Program-made: the position numbers and the translations under genes
NCBI GenBank assembly: GCA_002347645.1
Contig: DDYF01000022.1
Span: 1 to 64,000, forward strand
DNA length: 64,000 nucleotides
Direction: 5' to 3'
Origin: Thermoleophilia bacterium UBA2241
Lineage (GTDB): Bacteria > Actinomycetota > Thermoleophilia > UBA2241
Shown: positions 42,803 through 50,690 of the stretch, piece after piece
Layout: every line of letters starts with the position of its first letter
How positions within the stretch are numbered: the first letter of the stretch is position 1
The notes under the pieces: generated by a model
Databases searched by the model: none
What the model was told of the DNA's origin: nothing
Seen by the model: the letters and a program-made list of their open reading frames with translations, nothing else

Positions 42803-44959
42803 ATGGCGCGACGCAAGCTCAGGGAGGGGCAGGGCCTGAAGAAGGTCCTCGGCGTCCCGGCGCTGTTCAGCACGGCGTACGGGAACGTCGGCTCGTCCAT
42901 CTACTACGCCCTCGGTGTCGTCGCCCTCTGGGCGCTGGGCGTGACGCCCCTCGTCTTCCTGCTCACGGGACTGCTCTTCTGCACGACCGCCTGGTCGTAC
43001 GCCGAGGCCACGGCCATGGTGCCCGAGGCGGGCGGTTCGTCCAGCTTCGCCCGGCGCGCGTTCAACGAGCTGGTCAGCTTCAACGCCGGCTGGGCACTGA
43101 TGCTCGACTACATCGTCACGGTCGCCATCTCGGCGTTCTTCGTCCCGAACTACCTCGCGGTGTTCGTCCCGGCACTCAAGACCCAGCCGTACAACGCCAT
43201 CGGCGGTATCGTGACGATCGTCTTCCTCGTCGGCATCAATGTCGTCGGCATCAAGGAGGCGGCGCGCCTCAACATCATCCTCGCCCTCCTCGACCTGGGG
43301 ACGCAGCTGCTCCTGATGGTCCTCGGTGTCGTGCTCCTCCTGGAACCGTCCGTGTTGATCGAGCAGGTCGATCTCGGGACCGTGCCGACCTGGTCGCACC
43401 TCATCTACGGCATCTCGATCGGGACGATCGCCTACACGGGCATCGAAACAGTGTCGAACATGGCCGAGGAGGCGGCCAACCCGGACCGCGACGTCCCGCG
43501 GGCCATAAACTACGTCCTCGTCGCCGTGCTCGCCGTGTACCTCGGCATCTCCATGACCGCCCTCTCGGCGATGCCCGTCAAGGCGAACGTCCTGCCCATC
43601 GATCCGTCCACAGGGAAGACGGCGCCGGTCGAGGTCGTGCCAAAGGACGCGAGCGAGCCGAACGGGCCCTTCGTGTTCGCCGGCACGCCGCCGCCGGGCA
43701 ACGAGGGGGTCGATGTGTTCGTCCCCGCCACCCAGAAGAGCGGCGTGTGGCTCACCGACGACCTCGAGCCGACCGGCGAGGTGTTCATCCAGGGCGGGCA
43801 GCGCTATACCGAGATCCATGGGTCCCTGCTCGGCAGCGTCTATGCCGAGGACCCGGTCGTGGGTATCGTGCGCTCGCTGCCCGTCAGCCTCTCGTGGCTC
43901 AGAGGGATCCTGATGCCGTGGGTGGGGATCCTCGCGGCGACCATTCTGCTCATCGCCACGAACGCCGGTCTCATCGGCGTGTCGCGACTGGCGTACTCGC
44001 TCGGCCAGCACCGCCAGGTGCCGCCCGTACTGGGCCGCGTGCACCCCAAGCGCATGACGCCGTACGTGGCGATCGTCGTCTTCGGCGCCGTCGCATGCGT
44101 CCTGCTCTTGCTTCCGGGCGACACGATCACGCTGCTGGCCGACCTCTACGCGTTCGGTGCGATGATCTCGTTCACCGTGGCGCACATCTCCGTGGTCTGG
44201 CTGCGCTTCAAGGAGCCCGGCACCCGGCGGCCGTTCCGCACCCCGCTCAACATCAACGTGGGCGGCTACTCGGTGCCCGTCCTGGCCGTGCTCGGGGGTC
44301 TCGGCACGTTCACCGTCTGGTGCGTCGTCGTGGCCACCCACCCGATGGGTCGTCTCATCGGCTTGGTGTGGATGGGTCTTGGCATCGCGATGTACGTCGT
44401 CTATCGCAGGGCGAAGGGGTACTCGCTGACCCGCACCGTCGAGAAGGTGGTCGTGCCGGCCACCATGCAGGAAGACATCGATTACCACCAGATCCTGGTG
44501 CCCATCGTCGGCAGCCGCATCAGCGACGAGATGATGGTGCTCGCCTGCCAGCTCGCGACCGAGAAGAGATCGTCGATCGACGCGCTGTGTGTGATCGAGG
44601 TGCCCATCCACCTCCCCCTCGACGCGCCGCTGACTGGGGAACGGGAGAGAGGGGAGCGCGTGTTGAAGGCGGCGGCGGTCATCGCCTCGCAGTTCAAGGT
44701 GAAGCTCACGCCGCGGATCGTCACCGGGCGCAACACCGGCCGGGTGATCCTCGAGGAGGCCGCCAAGCGTCGCTCGGAGGTCATCATCCTGGGGACGGTG
44801 CGTAAACGGCGTATCGCCGACCGCGTCTTCGGGGACACGGTCGAGTACGTGCTGCGCCACGCGCCGTGCGAAGTCCTCGTCAACCTCGTGCCCCGCGACT
44901 ACCCGATGGAGGGGTCGGGGGACGAGGGCGAGGCGACCGACGTGGTCGTCGCAGGCTAG
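42803..44959 (+). CDS. APC-family permease with C-terminal UspA domain (copy 1)
   Basis: This 718-residue protein has a 12-helix amino-acid/polyamine/organocation transporter domain (about residues 15-545) fused to a universal-stress-protein domain. The transporter contains GVPALFSTAYGNVGSSIYYALG in TM1 and the GIETVSNMAEEA motif. A polar extracytoplasmic insert of about 100 residues lies between TM7 and TM8. The cytoplasmic C-terminal UspA domain (about 560-705) starts YHQILVPIVGS, with a nucleotide-binding-like IILGTVRKRR. Substrate is unknown. Because two TrkA/RCK genes follow downstream, K+ transport regulated by nucleotides is possible; amino-acid transport is the default. Confidence 0.88.
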   Translation: MARRKLREGQGLKKVLGVPALFSTAYGNVGSSIYYALGVVALWALGVTPLVFLLTGLLFCTTAWSYAEATAMVPEAGGSSSFARRAFNELVSFNAGWALMLDYIVTVAISAFFVPNYLAVFVPALKTQPYNAIGGIVTIVFLVGINVVGIKEAARLNIILALLDLGTQLLLMVLGVVLLLEPSVLIEQVDLGTVPTWSHLIYGISIGTIAYTGIETVSNMAEEAANPDRDVPRAINYVLVAVLAVYLGISMTALSAMPVKANVLPIDPSTGKTAPVEVVPKDASEPNGPFVFAGTPPPGNEGVDVFVPATQKSGVWLTDDLEPTGEVFIQGGQRYTEIHGSLLGSVYAEDPVVGIVRSLPVSLSWLRGILMPWVGILAATILLIATNAGLIGVSRLAYSLGQHRQVPPVLGRVHPKRMTPYVAIVVFGAVACVLLLLPGDTITLLADLYAFGAMISFTVAHISVVWLRFKEPGTRRPFRTPLNINVGGYSVPVLAVLGGLGTFTVWCVVVATHPMGRLIGLVWMGLGIAMYVVYRRAKGYSLTRTVEKVVVPATMQEDIDYHQILVPIVGSRISDEMMVLACQLATEKRSSIDALCVIEVPIHLPLDAPLTGERERGERVLKAAAVIASQFKVKLTPRIVTGRNTGRVILEEAAKRRSEVIILGTVRKRRIADRVFGDTVEYVLRHAPCEVLVNLVPRDYPMEGSGDEGEATDVVVAG

Positions 44960-45116
44960 CCTCACGCCGGCGTCCTCAAGGCCTCACTCCCGGCTCCGCC
45001 CTGAAGCTCAGACTGGTATCATCGGGCGGCGGCCGCCGGGGCGACCGAGGGACTGCCGGGCGCACCCGAGCCGGGCATCGACACCTCCCCCTGTCCCCAG
45101 CAGGGCCGCGGACGCC

Positions 45117-47333
45117 ATGACGCGACGCAAGTACAGAGAGGGAGAGGGCCTGCACAAGGTCCTCGGCGTGCCGGCGCTGTTCAGTACGGCGTACGGCAAC
45201 GTCGGCTCGTCGATCTACTACGCGCTCGGCGTCGTCGCCTTGTCGGCGCTGGGCGCGACGCCGCTCGTCTTCGTCATCACCGGCCTGCTCTTCGTCACGA
45301 CCGCGTGGACCTATGCCGAGGCCACGGCGGCGATGCCCGAGGCCGGCGGTGCCTCGAGCTTCGCGCGTCGCGCCTTCAACGAGTTCGCGAGCTTCGGCGT
45401 GGGGTGGGGGCAGATGCTCGTGTACACGGCGACGACGGCGATCTCCGCGCTGTTCGTCCCCCACTACCTCTCGGTCTTCATCCCCGTCCTCAAGGAGTGG
45501 CCGTACAACACCATCGGCGGCATCGTCGTGGCACTGCTCCTAATCGTCGTCAACGTGATCGGCATCAAGGAGGCGGCGAGCCTCAACATCGTGCTCGCCC
45601 TCCTCGACCTGGCCACGCAGGTCCTGATCATGGTCATCGCCCTCGTGCTGCTGCTCGAGCCTCGCATCCTCATCGAACAGATCCAGTGGGGCGTCGCCCC
45701 GACCTGGCGCCAGTTCCTGTACGGCTTGGCCATGGGCACCGTGGCGTACACGGGCATCGAGACCGTGTCCAACATGGCCGAGGAAGCCAAGTCCCCGGGT
45801 CGGGACGTGCCGCGCGCCATCAACTACGTCATCATCGTCGTCCTCGTCGTGTACATCGGCATGCCGCTGGCGGCGCTCTCCGTGATGAAGGTCGGGTCCA
45901 ACGTGGTGCCGGTCGATGCGACCACTGGTCTGACCGTGCCGGTCAAGGTCGTGGAGGGCGAGCCGGAGGGGACCTGGGTGCTCGCCGACGACCCGGCCGC
46001 GACGGTCTTCGTCCCGGTTGAGGCGTCGGACGGCGTGCATGTGATTCCCGCCCAGGAACCCACCGGCAAGGTCGAGTCGGTGGACGGTGTCGAGGTCACC
46101 CGCCTCTACGGGACCCAGCTCGGCAGCAACTACCTCGAAGACCCGGTGCTCGGCATGGTCCGCTTCATGCCCGACAGCGTGGGGTGGTTGCGCAGCGTGC
46201 TCGCCCCTTGGGTCGGCATCCTGGCGGCGACGATCCTCGTGATCGCCACCAACGCCGGTCTCATCGGCGTCTCGCGGCTCACGTACTCGCTTGGCGAGCA
46301 CAGGCAGCTGCCGCCGGTGCTGGGCCACGTACACCCGAAGCGTCTCACCCCCTACATCTCGATCATCGTCTTCGGCCTGGCCGCGTGCGTGCTCATGCTT
46401 CCCGGGAGCACCGAGCTGCTCGCCGACCTCTACATCTTCGGGTCGATGATCTCGTTCACCGCGGCCCACCTGTCGGTGATCGTGCTCCGCGTCCGGGAGC
46501 CCGACCTGGAACGGCCCTGGCGGGCGCCGCTCGGCATCCCGTGGCGGGGGGCGTCGCTCCCGCTCACGGCCATCGTCGGCGCCCTCGGGACGTTCGCCGT
46601 CTGGATCGTCATCGTCGCGTACCAGAGCACGAGCCGCTACATCGCCTTCGGCTGGATCGCCATCGGTCTTCTCATGTACGTGGTCTACCGGCGCTCCAGG
46701 GGCTACTCGCTCACCAGGACGGTCGCCAAGGTCGTGGTGCGCGAGTCCATGCAGGCGGACATCGACTACGACCAGATCCTGGTGCCCATCGTCGGCAGTC
46801 GCATCACCGACGAGATGGTCGTGCTCGCCTGTCAGTTGGCGGCGGAGAAGGGGTCGTCCATCAACGCCCTCTACGTGATCGAAGTGCCGATGAACCTGCC
46901 GCTCGACGCGCCGCTGGCCGAGGAACGGGCGCGCGCCGACGAGGTCCTGCAGGGCGCGGTCACACTCGCCAACCAGTTCAAGATCAAGATGACTCCCATA
47001 GTCGTCACGGCTCGTTCCGCCGGTCGGGCGATCGTTCAGGAGGCGACGGAGCGGCGCTCCGAGGTCATCATCCTTGGGGTGATGAAGAAGCGTCGCATCG
47101 CCGAGCGCGCCTTCGGGAGCACGACTGATTACGTGATCGAGCACGCTCCGTGCGAAGTGATCGTCAACATCGTCCCGCCGGTGGGCGTTTACGAATCGGA
47201 GGCCAAGACCCCTCGCCGCGTGGGCGGGCCGCGCGGCGGTTGGCTTTCGCCGGACGAGGGCGGGGGATCCGGCGTGAGACCGCCGCAGGGTGGGGAAGAG
47301 GCCGGCGGGGGGCCGCCGGCACCCCCCGTCTGA
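45117..47333 (+). CDS. APC-family permease with C-terminal UspA domain (copy 2)
   Basis: Tandem paralogue of the preceding permease, 738 residues. It has the same layout: APC transporter (VPALFSTAYGNVGSSIYYALG, GIETVSNMAEEAKSPGRDVP), extracytoplasmic insert of different sequence, and UspA domain (YDQILVPIVGS, IILGVMKKRR). The C-terminus adds a Gly/Pro-rich tail. The insert is the least conserved part, suggesting different ligand access or partners. A TATCAT -10-like element at 45017 followed by a short GC palindrome suggests its own promoter. Confidence 0.88.
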   Translation: MTRRKYREGEGLHKVLGVPALFSTAYGNVGSSIYYALGVVALSALGATPLVFVITGLLFVTTAWTYAEATAAMPEAGGASSFARRAFNEFASFGVGWGQMLVYTATTAISALFVPHYLSVFIPVLKEWPYNTIGGIVVALLLIVVNVIGIKEAASLNIVLALLDLATQVLIMVIALVLLLEPRILIEQIQWGVAPTWRQFLYGLAMGTVAYTGIETVSNMAEEAKSPGRDVPRAINYVIIVVLVVYIGMPLAALSVMKVGSNVVPVDATTGLTVPVKVVEGEPEGTWVLADDPAATVFVPVEASDGVHVIPAQEPTGKVESVDGVEVTRLYGTQLGSNYLEDPVLGMVRFMPDSVGWLRSVLAPWVGILAATILVIATNAGLIGVSRLTYSLGEHRQLPPVLGHVHPKRLTPYISIIVFGLAACVLMLPGSTELLADLYIFGSMISFTAAHLSVIVLRVREPDLERPWRAPLGIPWRGASLPLTAIVGALGTFAVWIVIVAYQSTSRYIAFGWIAIGLLMYVVYRRSRGYSLTRTVAKVVVRESMQADIDYDQILVPIVGSRITDEMVVLACQLAAEKGSSINALYVIEVPMNLPLDAPLAEERARADEVLQGAVTLANQFKIKMTPIVVTARSAGRAIVQEATERRSEVIILGVMKKRRIAERAFGSTTDYVIEHAPCEVIVNIVPPVGVYESEAKTPRRVGGPRGGWLSPDEGGGSGVRPPQGGEEAGGGPPAPPV

Positions 47334-47419
47334 GCGGCTCCTCCCGCGCCGTCCGCGGCAGGCGGTGTCGCAAGGCGCCCGGCCTCGCGAGGCCCGGTTG
47401 CCGCGCGTCACGGCTGGAG

Positions 47420-47461
47420 TATGCTCACGCATGAGGGGCGCCGTCGCGTGCGACGGCGCCC
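47420..47461 (+). promoter_or_regulatory. -10-like element and 5' hairpin before the TrkA pair
   Basis: TATGCT (47420-47425) is followed by a perfect 12-bp inverted repeat (47436-47447 with 47450-47461). The predicted RNA starts just before the hairpin. The same layout is seen before the small membrane protein gene. Confidence 0.45.
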
Positions 47462-47508
47462 GATGTCGGGTGCGGCGGCCGTGCGCCGCGCGGGGAAGGT
47501 GACCGTAC

Positions 47509-47928
47509 ATGCATGTCGTGATCGTAGGCTGCGGCCGCGTGGGCTCCAGTCTCGCGCTGTCGCTGGTGACCGAGGGGTGGAGCGTGGCCGTCGTGGACGA
47601 CAGGGCGGAGTCGTTCTACCTGCTCGGTGAGGACTTCGGTGGCCAGTTCGTCGAGGGCAAGGCGCTCGACTGGGACGTGCTGCGCTCGGCGGGCATCGAG
47701 CACGCCGACGCGGTGGTGACGGCCACCGACGGCGACAACACCAACATCGTCGTCGCGCAGGTGGCCATGAAGAAGTTCGGCGTGAAGTGCGTCGTGGCGC
47801 GCGTCTACGACCCGCTCCGCGCAACGCTCTTCGCCCAGACCGGCATCCGTACGGTCTGCCCGACCAGGGACGCGCGCGTGCTCCTGCTCGACGCCGTCCG
47901 CTCCTGCGAAGTCTCCGCGGAGGCCTGA
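47509..47928 (+). CDS. TrkA-N/RCK domain protein (potassium-uptake regulator type)
   Basis: This single Rossmann RCK-N domain of 139 residues has the nucleotide-binding VIVGCGRVGSSLA and the acidic VVDD end of strand 2. It lacks the RCK-C domain. RCK proteins gate K+ transporters in response to NAD(H), ATP or c-di-AMP. It ends two bases before the next gene, a two-domain TrkA, so the two likely form a hetero-oligomer. No classical Trk/Ktr membrane subunit is in the window; the UspA-APC permeases upstream are the nearest candidates. Confidence 0.88.
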   Translation: MHVVIVGCGRVGSSLALSLVTEGWSVAVVDDRAESFYLLGEDFGGQFVEGKALDWDVLRSAGIEHADAVVTATDGDNTNIVVAQVAMKKFGVKCVVARVYDPLRATLFAQTGIRTVCPTRDARVLLLDAVRSCEVSAEA

Positions 47929-47930
47929 CC

Positions 47931-48641
47931 ATGTTCGTGCTGATCATCGGTGGCGGCAAGGTCGGCCTCAACACCGCGCGCCAGCTGCTGCAGCTCGACC
48001 ACGAGGTCGCCGTGATCGAGCAGCGCAAGTCGCGCTACGACCTGCTCGTCGAGGAGCTCGAAGAGGCGCTCGTGTTCGGCGACGGCACCGAGATCTGGGT
48101 GCTGGAGAAGGCCGGCATCGCGCGCGCCGACATGGTCGTCGCCGTCACCGGCGACGACGAGGACAACGTGATCATCGCGCAGATCGCGAAGATGAAGTTC
48201 AGCGTGCCCAAGGTCGTCGCGCGGGTCAACAACCCATTCAACCAGCCGACGTTCGACCTCCTGGGCATCGACGCCACCGTCTGCGCGACGACCAGCATGT
48301 TGCGCCTTATCATGCACGAGCTGCCGGTGCACAAGTACGTGCCCCTGTTCTCGCTGCGCCGCGAGAACCTCGAGGTCGTCGAGCTCGAGGTGAGCGAGAG
48401 CTCCCCGTTCGCCAACACGTACGTCCAGGACATCCAGCTGCCCGAGAACGTGCTTCTGGCGGCCATCCTCCGCGCCGGTCACGCCTTGCCGGCGCGCGGC
48501 TCGTCCGAGATCCTCCCGGGTGACTACGTGCTGTGCGTGCTGCCCCCGGCCAAGGGCAAGGAGCTCATCAAGGTCTTCCTGCCTGACGAATCGCCTGAAG
48601 AGCTCGAGAAGGAATCGGAGCTGGACACGTCCGAGGGTTGA
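47931..48641 (+). CDS. TrkA-family protein (RCK-N plus RCK-C)
   Basis: This 236-residue protein has an RCK-N Rossmann domain (VLIIGGGKVGLNTARQLL) and an RCK-C domain (about 140-225, ENLEVVELEV, LPGDYVLCVLPP). The acidic tail is probably disordered. The RCK-C domain in relatives binds c-di-AMP or other ligands. It is transcribed with the single-domain partner gene. Confidence 0.9.
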   Translation: MFVLIIGGGKVGLNTARQLLQLDHEVAVIEQRKSRYDLLVEELEEALVFGDGTEIWVLEKAGIARADMVVAVTGDDEDNVIIAQIAKMKFSVPKVVARVNNPFNQPTFDLLGIDATVCATTSMLRLIMHELPVHKYVPLFSLRRENLEVVELEVSESSPFANTYVQDIQLPENVLLAAILRAGHALPARGSSEILPGDYVLCVLPPAKGKELIKVFLPDESPEELEKESELDTSEG

Positions 48642-48672
48642 GGCGGCGGGGTCCGCCAGACGCAGATGTCCT

Positions 48673-48716
48673 GCGGCGGGGGCCGGGTGCGGTTGACCGC
48701 ACCCGGCCCCCGCCGC
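48673..48716 (+). terminator. intrinsic terminator after the TrkA pair
   Basis: A 20-bp perfect stem (48673-48692 with 48697-48716) with a TTGA loop lies 32 bases after the stop. Confidence 0.75.
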
Positions 48717-48754
48717 TAGCATCACCCTGCTCTGCCGAGCGTCCCACGCACGGT

Positions 48755-48830
48755 GGCGAGGTAGCTCAGTTGGTAGAGCACATGACTGAAAATCATGGTG
48801 TCGCCAGTTCAATTCTGGCCCTCGCCACCA
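48755..48830 (+). tRNA. tRNA-Phe (GAA anticodon)
   Basis: 76-nt cloverleaf with acceptor GGCGAGG/CCTCGCC, discriminator A and encoded CCA. The anticodon arm CATGA-CTGAAAA-TCATG gives GAA, and the T arm contains GTTCAATTC. Confidence 0.98.
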
Positions 48831-49196
48831 GCTTCTCGCCTGCACCTCGAGTGTGCGGTTCCGGTACATCCTTTCCACTGTGGCTCCGGCACGTGCGACG
48901 TCGGCTACGTGCGTGCGGGCAGGGTCCACGACGCGGCCCATGTCGAGGCGTGCCGGCTGGTCTACGTTCACGACGGCGCCTTCGCCTTCAACCCCGCCGG
49001 ACCCGCGACCGGCTGACGGAGCGGGGGCGGGCAAGGCCCGTCGCGTCCTCCACGGGCTCCCTCCTTCCGCCAAGCGCGCCGCGGAGGGAGTCGCCCTCCG
49101 TGGCTGTGCCCTACCGCGCGCCGTAGACGATCGTTCTCTTGAGAGCGGCGGTGATCTGGGCGATACCTGCGGGGACGACGTCGAAAGGGACGTGCG
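48831..49196 (+). other. 366-base stretch without a supportable gene
   Basis: A frame running out of the tRNA to a stop at 49016 has strongly coding-like third positions and Cys/His content (HPFHCGSGTCDVGYVRAG), but no ATG, GTG or TTG with a ribosome binding site after the tRNA. It could be a gene remnant lying against the tRNA 3' end or a chance frame. The rest up to the next ATG shows nothing recognisable. Confidence 0.35.
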
Positions 49197-49496
49197 ATGA
49201 CGACCCACAGGCTCCTCAGATTGCGGCACGACCGCGAGAACGTCGGGTTCCTCTCCGCGAGTCTCATGGTCGACGACCCGAGTGCCAATCGTCACTGGAT
49301 GCTGCGCCTCGAATCGCCCTCCACGCTCGAGCTCTTCCGGGGCTGCCTTGGGTCCGGCAACGCGCTCTCGTTCAGCATGATCACGCGCGAAGGCAACCTC
49401 TTCCGCGGCGAGGCCTACGTGTCGAGCCTGAGCGACGCCGTCGACGGACCGACGTCCGTCGCTCTCGCCGGCGCCGGTCCGCTGCAGAGGGCCTAG
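49197..49496 (+). CDS. small hypothetical protein
   Basis: A 99-residue protein of unrecognised family. It looks like a single alpha-beta or beta-sandwich domain (FLSASLMVDDPSANRHWMLR, LELFRGCLGSG), with no signal peptide or membrane segment. AAAGGGA stands nine bases before the ATG. It is a lone gene converging on the STAS gene. No function can be assigned. Confidence 0.6.
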   Translation: MTTHRLLRLRHDRENVGFLSASLMVDDPSANRHWMLRLESPSTLELFRGCLGSGNALSFSMITREGNLFRGEAYVSSLSDAVDGPTSVALAGAGPLQRA

Positions 49497-49548
49497 GCGC
49501 GTCCGCGCGCCGCGCCGCCGGGGCGGCGCGCGGCGCGTCGACACCGCC

Positions 49549-49863
49549 TCAGATGCCCGCGAACACCTCTTCGCCCACGAGCTCGCGCACGCGCAGCATG
49601 TCGAACACGCCGCGGACCTGGGGCGGAAGGTTCTGCGCCGTGACGGGCACGCCCTGGCTGCGCAGGTCCAGGCAGAGCCGCACGAAGATGCCGGTGCCCG
49701 AGGAGTCGATGAACTGCACGTCGGAGAAGTCGACGACGACCGTCTGAGCGCCGCGTGCGGCGGCGAAGACCGCCGCCCGCAGCGCGTCGGCGCAGTCGAG
49801 GTCGAGCTCGCCGGCGAGATGGACTGTGGGCGCCGGGCCCGGGCTTGTCGTGGTCTGGAGCAT
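49549..49863 (-). CDS. STAS-domain anti-sigma factor antagonist
   Basis: This 104-residue STAS domain has the phosphorylatable Ser in FIDSSGTGIFV. Such proteins bind and sequester an RsbW-like kinase when unphosphorylated. The ATG at 49863 with AGGTGA upstream is preferred over a GTG five codons earlier. It is the last gene of the subtilase-phosphatase-kinase operon and the natural partner of the adjacent kinase. Confidence 0.9.
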   Translation of the reverse strand: MLQTTTSPGPAPTVHLAGELDLDCADALRAAVFAAARGAQTVVVDFSDVQFIDSSGTGIFVRLCLDLRSQGVPVTAQNLPPQVRGVFDMLRVRELVGEEVFAGI

Positions 49864-49874
49864 CGTCACCTGCC

Positions 49875-50690
49875 TCACGTGGTCATATGGTCGAGGAGAA
49901 GGGTGGTGCCGGCGTCTCCGGTGTGGAGCCCGACCGAATCGACGTTGTCGAGGATTATCTTCAAGCCGTAGCCCATGGACGCCTGCCCGTCCTCAGCGGG
50001 CGGCTCCATCCAGTTGACGAAGTTGAGCCCCGGCCCCCGGTCGGCGAGCACGGCGCGCACGCGGTCGTCGAGGCGGCGCAGGCTGAGGCGGCCGCTGCCG
50101 CCTCCGTGGAGGAGCATGTTGCTCGCCGCCTCCGAGATGCAGAGGAGGTACGTGGCGCGCGCGGACCCGCCAAGCCCGCAGTCCCGAAGCATCGCGCCGA
50201 TGGTCCCACGTGCCTGTGCGAGCTCCGCGGCGTCGTCGATCTCCCACGCGACGAGCAGGTCGCCGCGGGTGCGCTCAGCCGCGAGCTCCTCGGCGCTGAG
50301 GATCCGCAGGCGGGCGCAGGCCACGGCCGCGGCCAGGTCGCTCAGGATCTCGTTGAGGCCGCGGCGGTGATCGCCGTGGTGGCGGTGCCAGCCGTTCGTG
50401 CGGATGCTGAGGATGTCACACCATCCGTCGTGCGGGACGAAGCAGAGCTCGTCGGTGTCGAAGTGGTCGGGCGGCGAGACCGTGTAGGCCATGAACTCCT
50501 TGCGGCGTATGGCTTCTACGGCGTGACGCTTGAGGTCGCTGCCCGGGATGCCGAGGTCGAACCGGCCGATCACGGTGCGCAGCGTGCGGGAGCGGGCCAC
50601 GTACCGGCAGACCTGCAGGGTCGCCGGGTGACAGGCGGCTTCGTCGACCGCGGTCGCGCCCGCGTTCGGGCCGCCGGCCCGCGCCGTCAC
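49875..50690 (-). CDS. RsbW-like ATP-binding anti-sigma/serine kinase with N-terminal extension
   Basis: In this 271-residue protein the C-terminal 140 residues are an RsbW-type HATPase (N-box SEAASNMLLHG, G1 DRGPGL, G2 SMGYGLKII). The first 120 residues are an uncharacterised domain (TLRTVIGRFDLGIPGSDLKRH, FVPHDGWCDILSI); the N-terminal regions of such kinases are often sensory. The GTG at 50690 overlaps the phosphatase stop by GTGA with GGAGG upstream. It probably phosphorylates the STAS protein and is opposed by the SpoIIE-type phosphatase. No sigma factor gene is present in the window. Confidence 0.87.
   Translation of the reverse strand: MTARAGGPNAGATAVDEAACHPATLQVCRYVARSRTLRTVIGRFDLGIPGSDLKRHAVEAIRRKEFMAYTVSPPDHFDTDELCFVPHDGWCDILSIRTNGWHRHHGDHRRGLNEILSDLAAAVACARLRILSAEELAAERTRGDLLVAWEIDDAAELAQARGTIGAMLRDCGLGGSARATYLLCISEAASNMLLHGGGSGRLSLRRLDDRVRAVLADRGPGLNFVNWMEPPAEDGQASMGYGLKIILDNVDSVGLHTGDAGTTLLLDHMTT

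Noticed and set aside
47805..49544. Long minus-strand frame crossing the TrkA gene and tRNA-Phe
   Set aside because: It runs antisense through a tRNA and a clear RCK gene and shows no recognisable domain.
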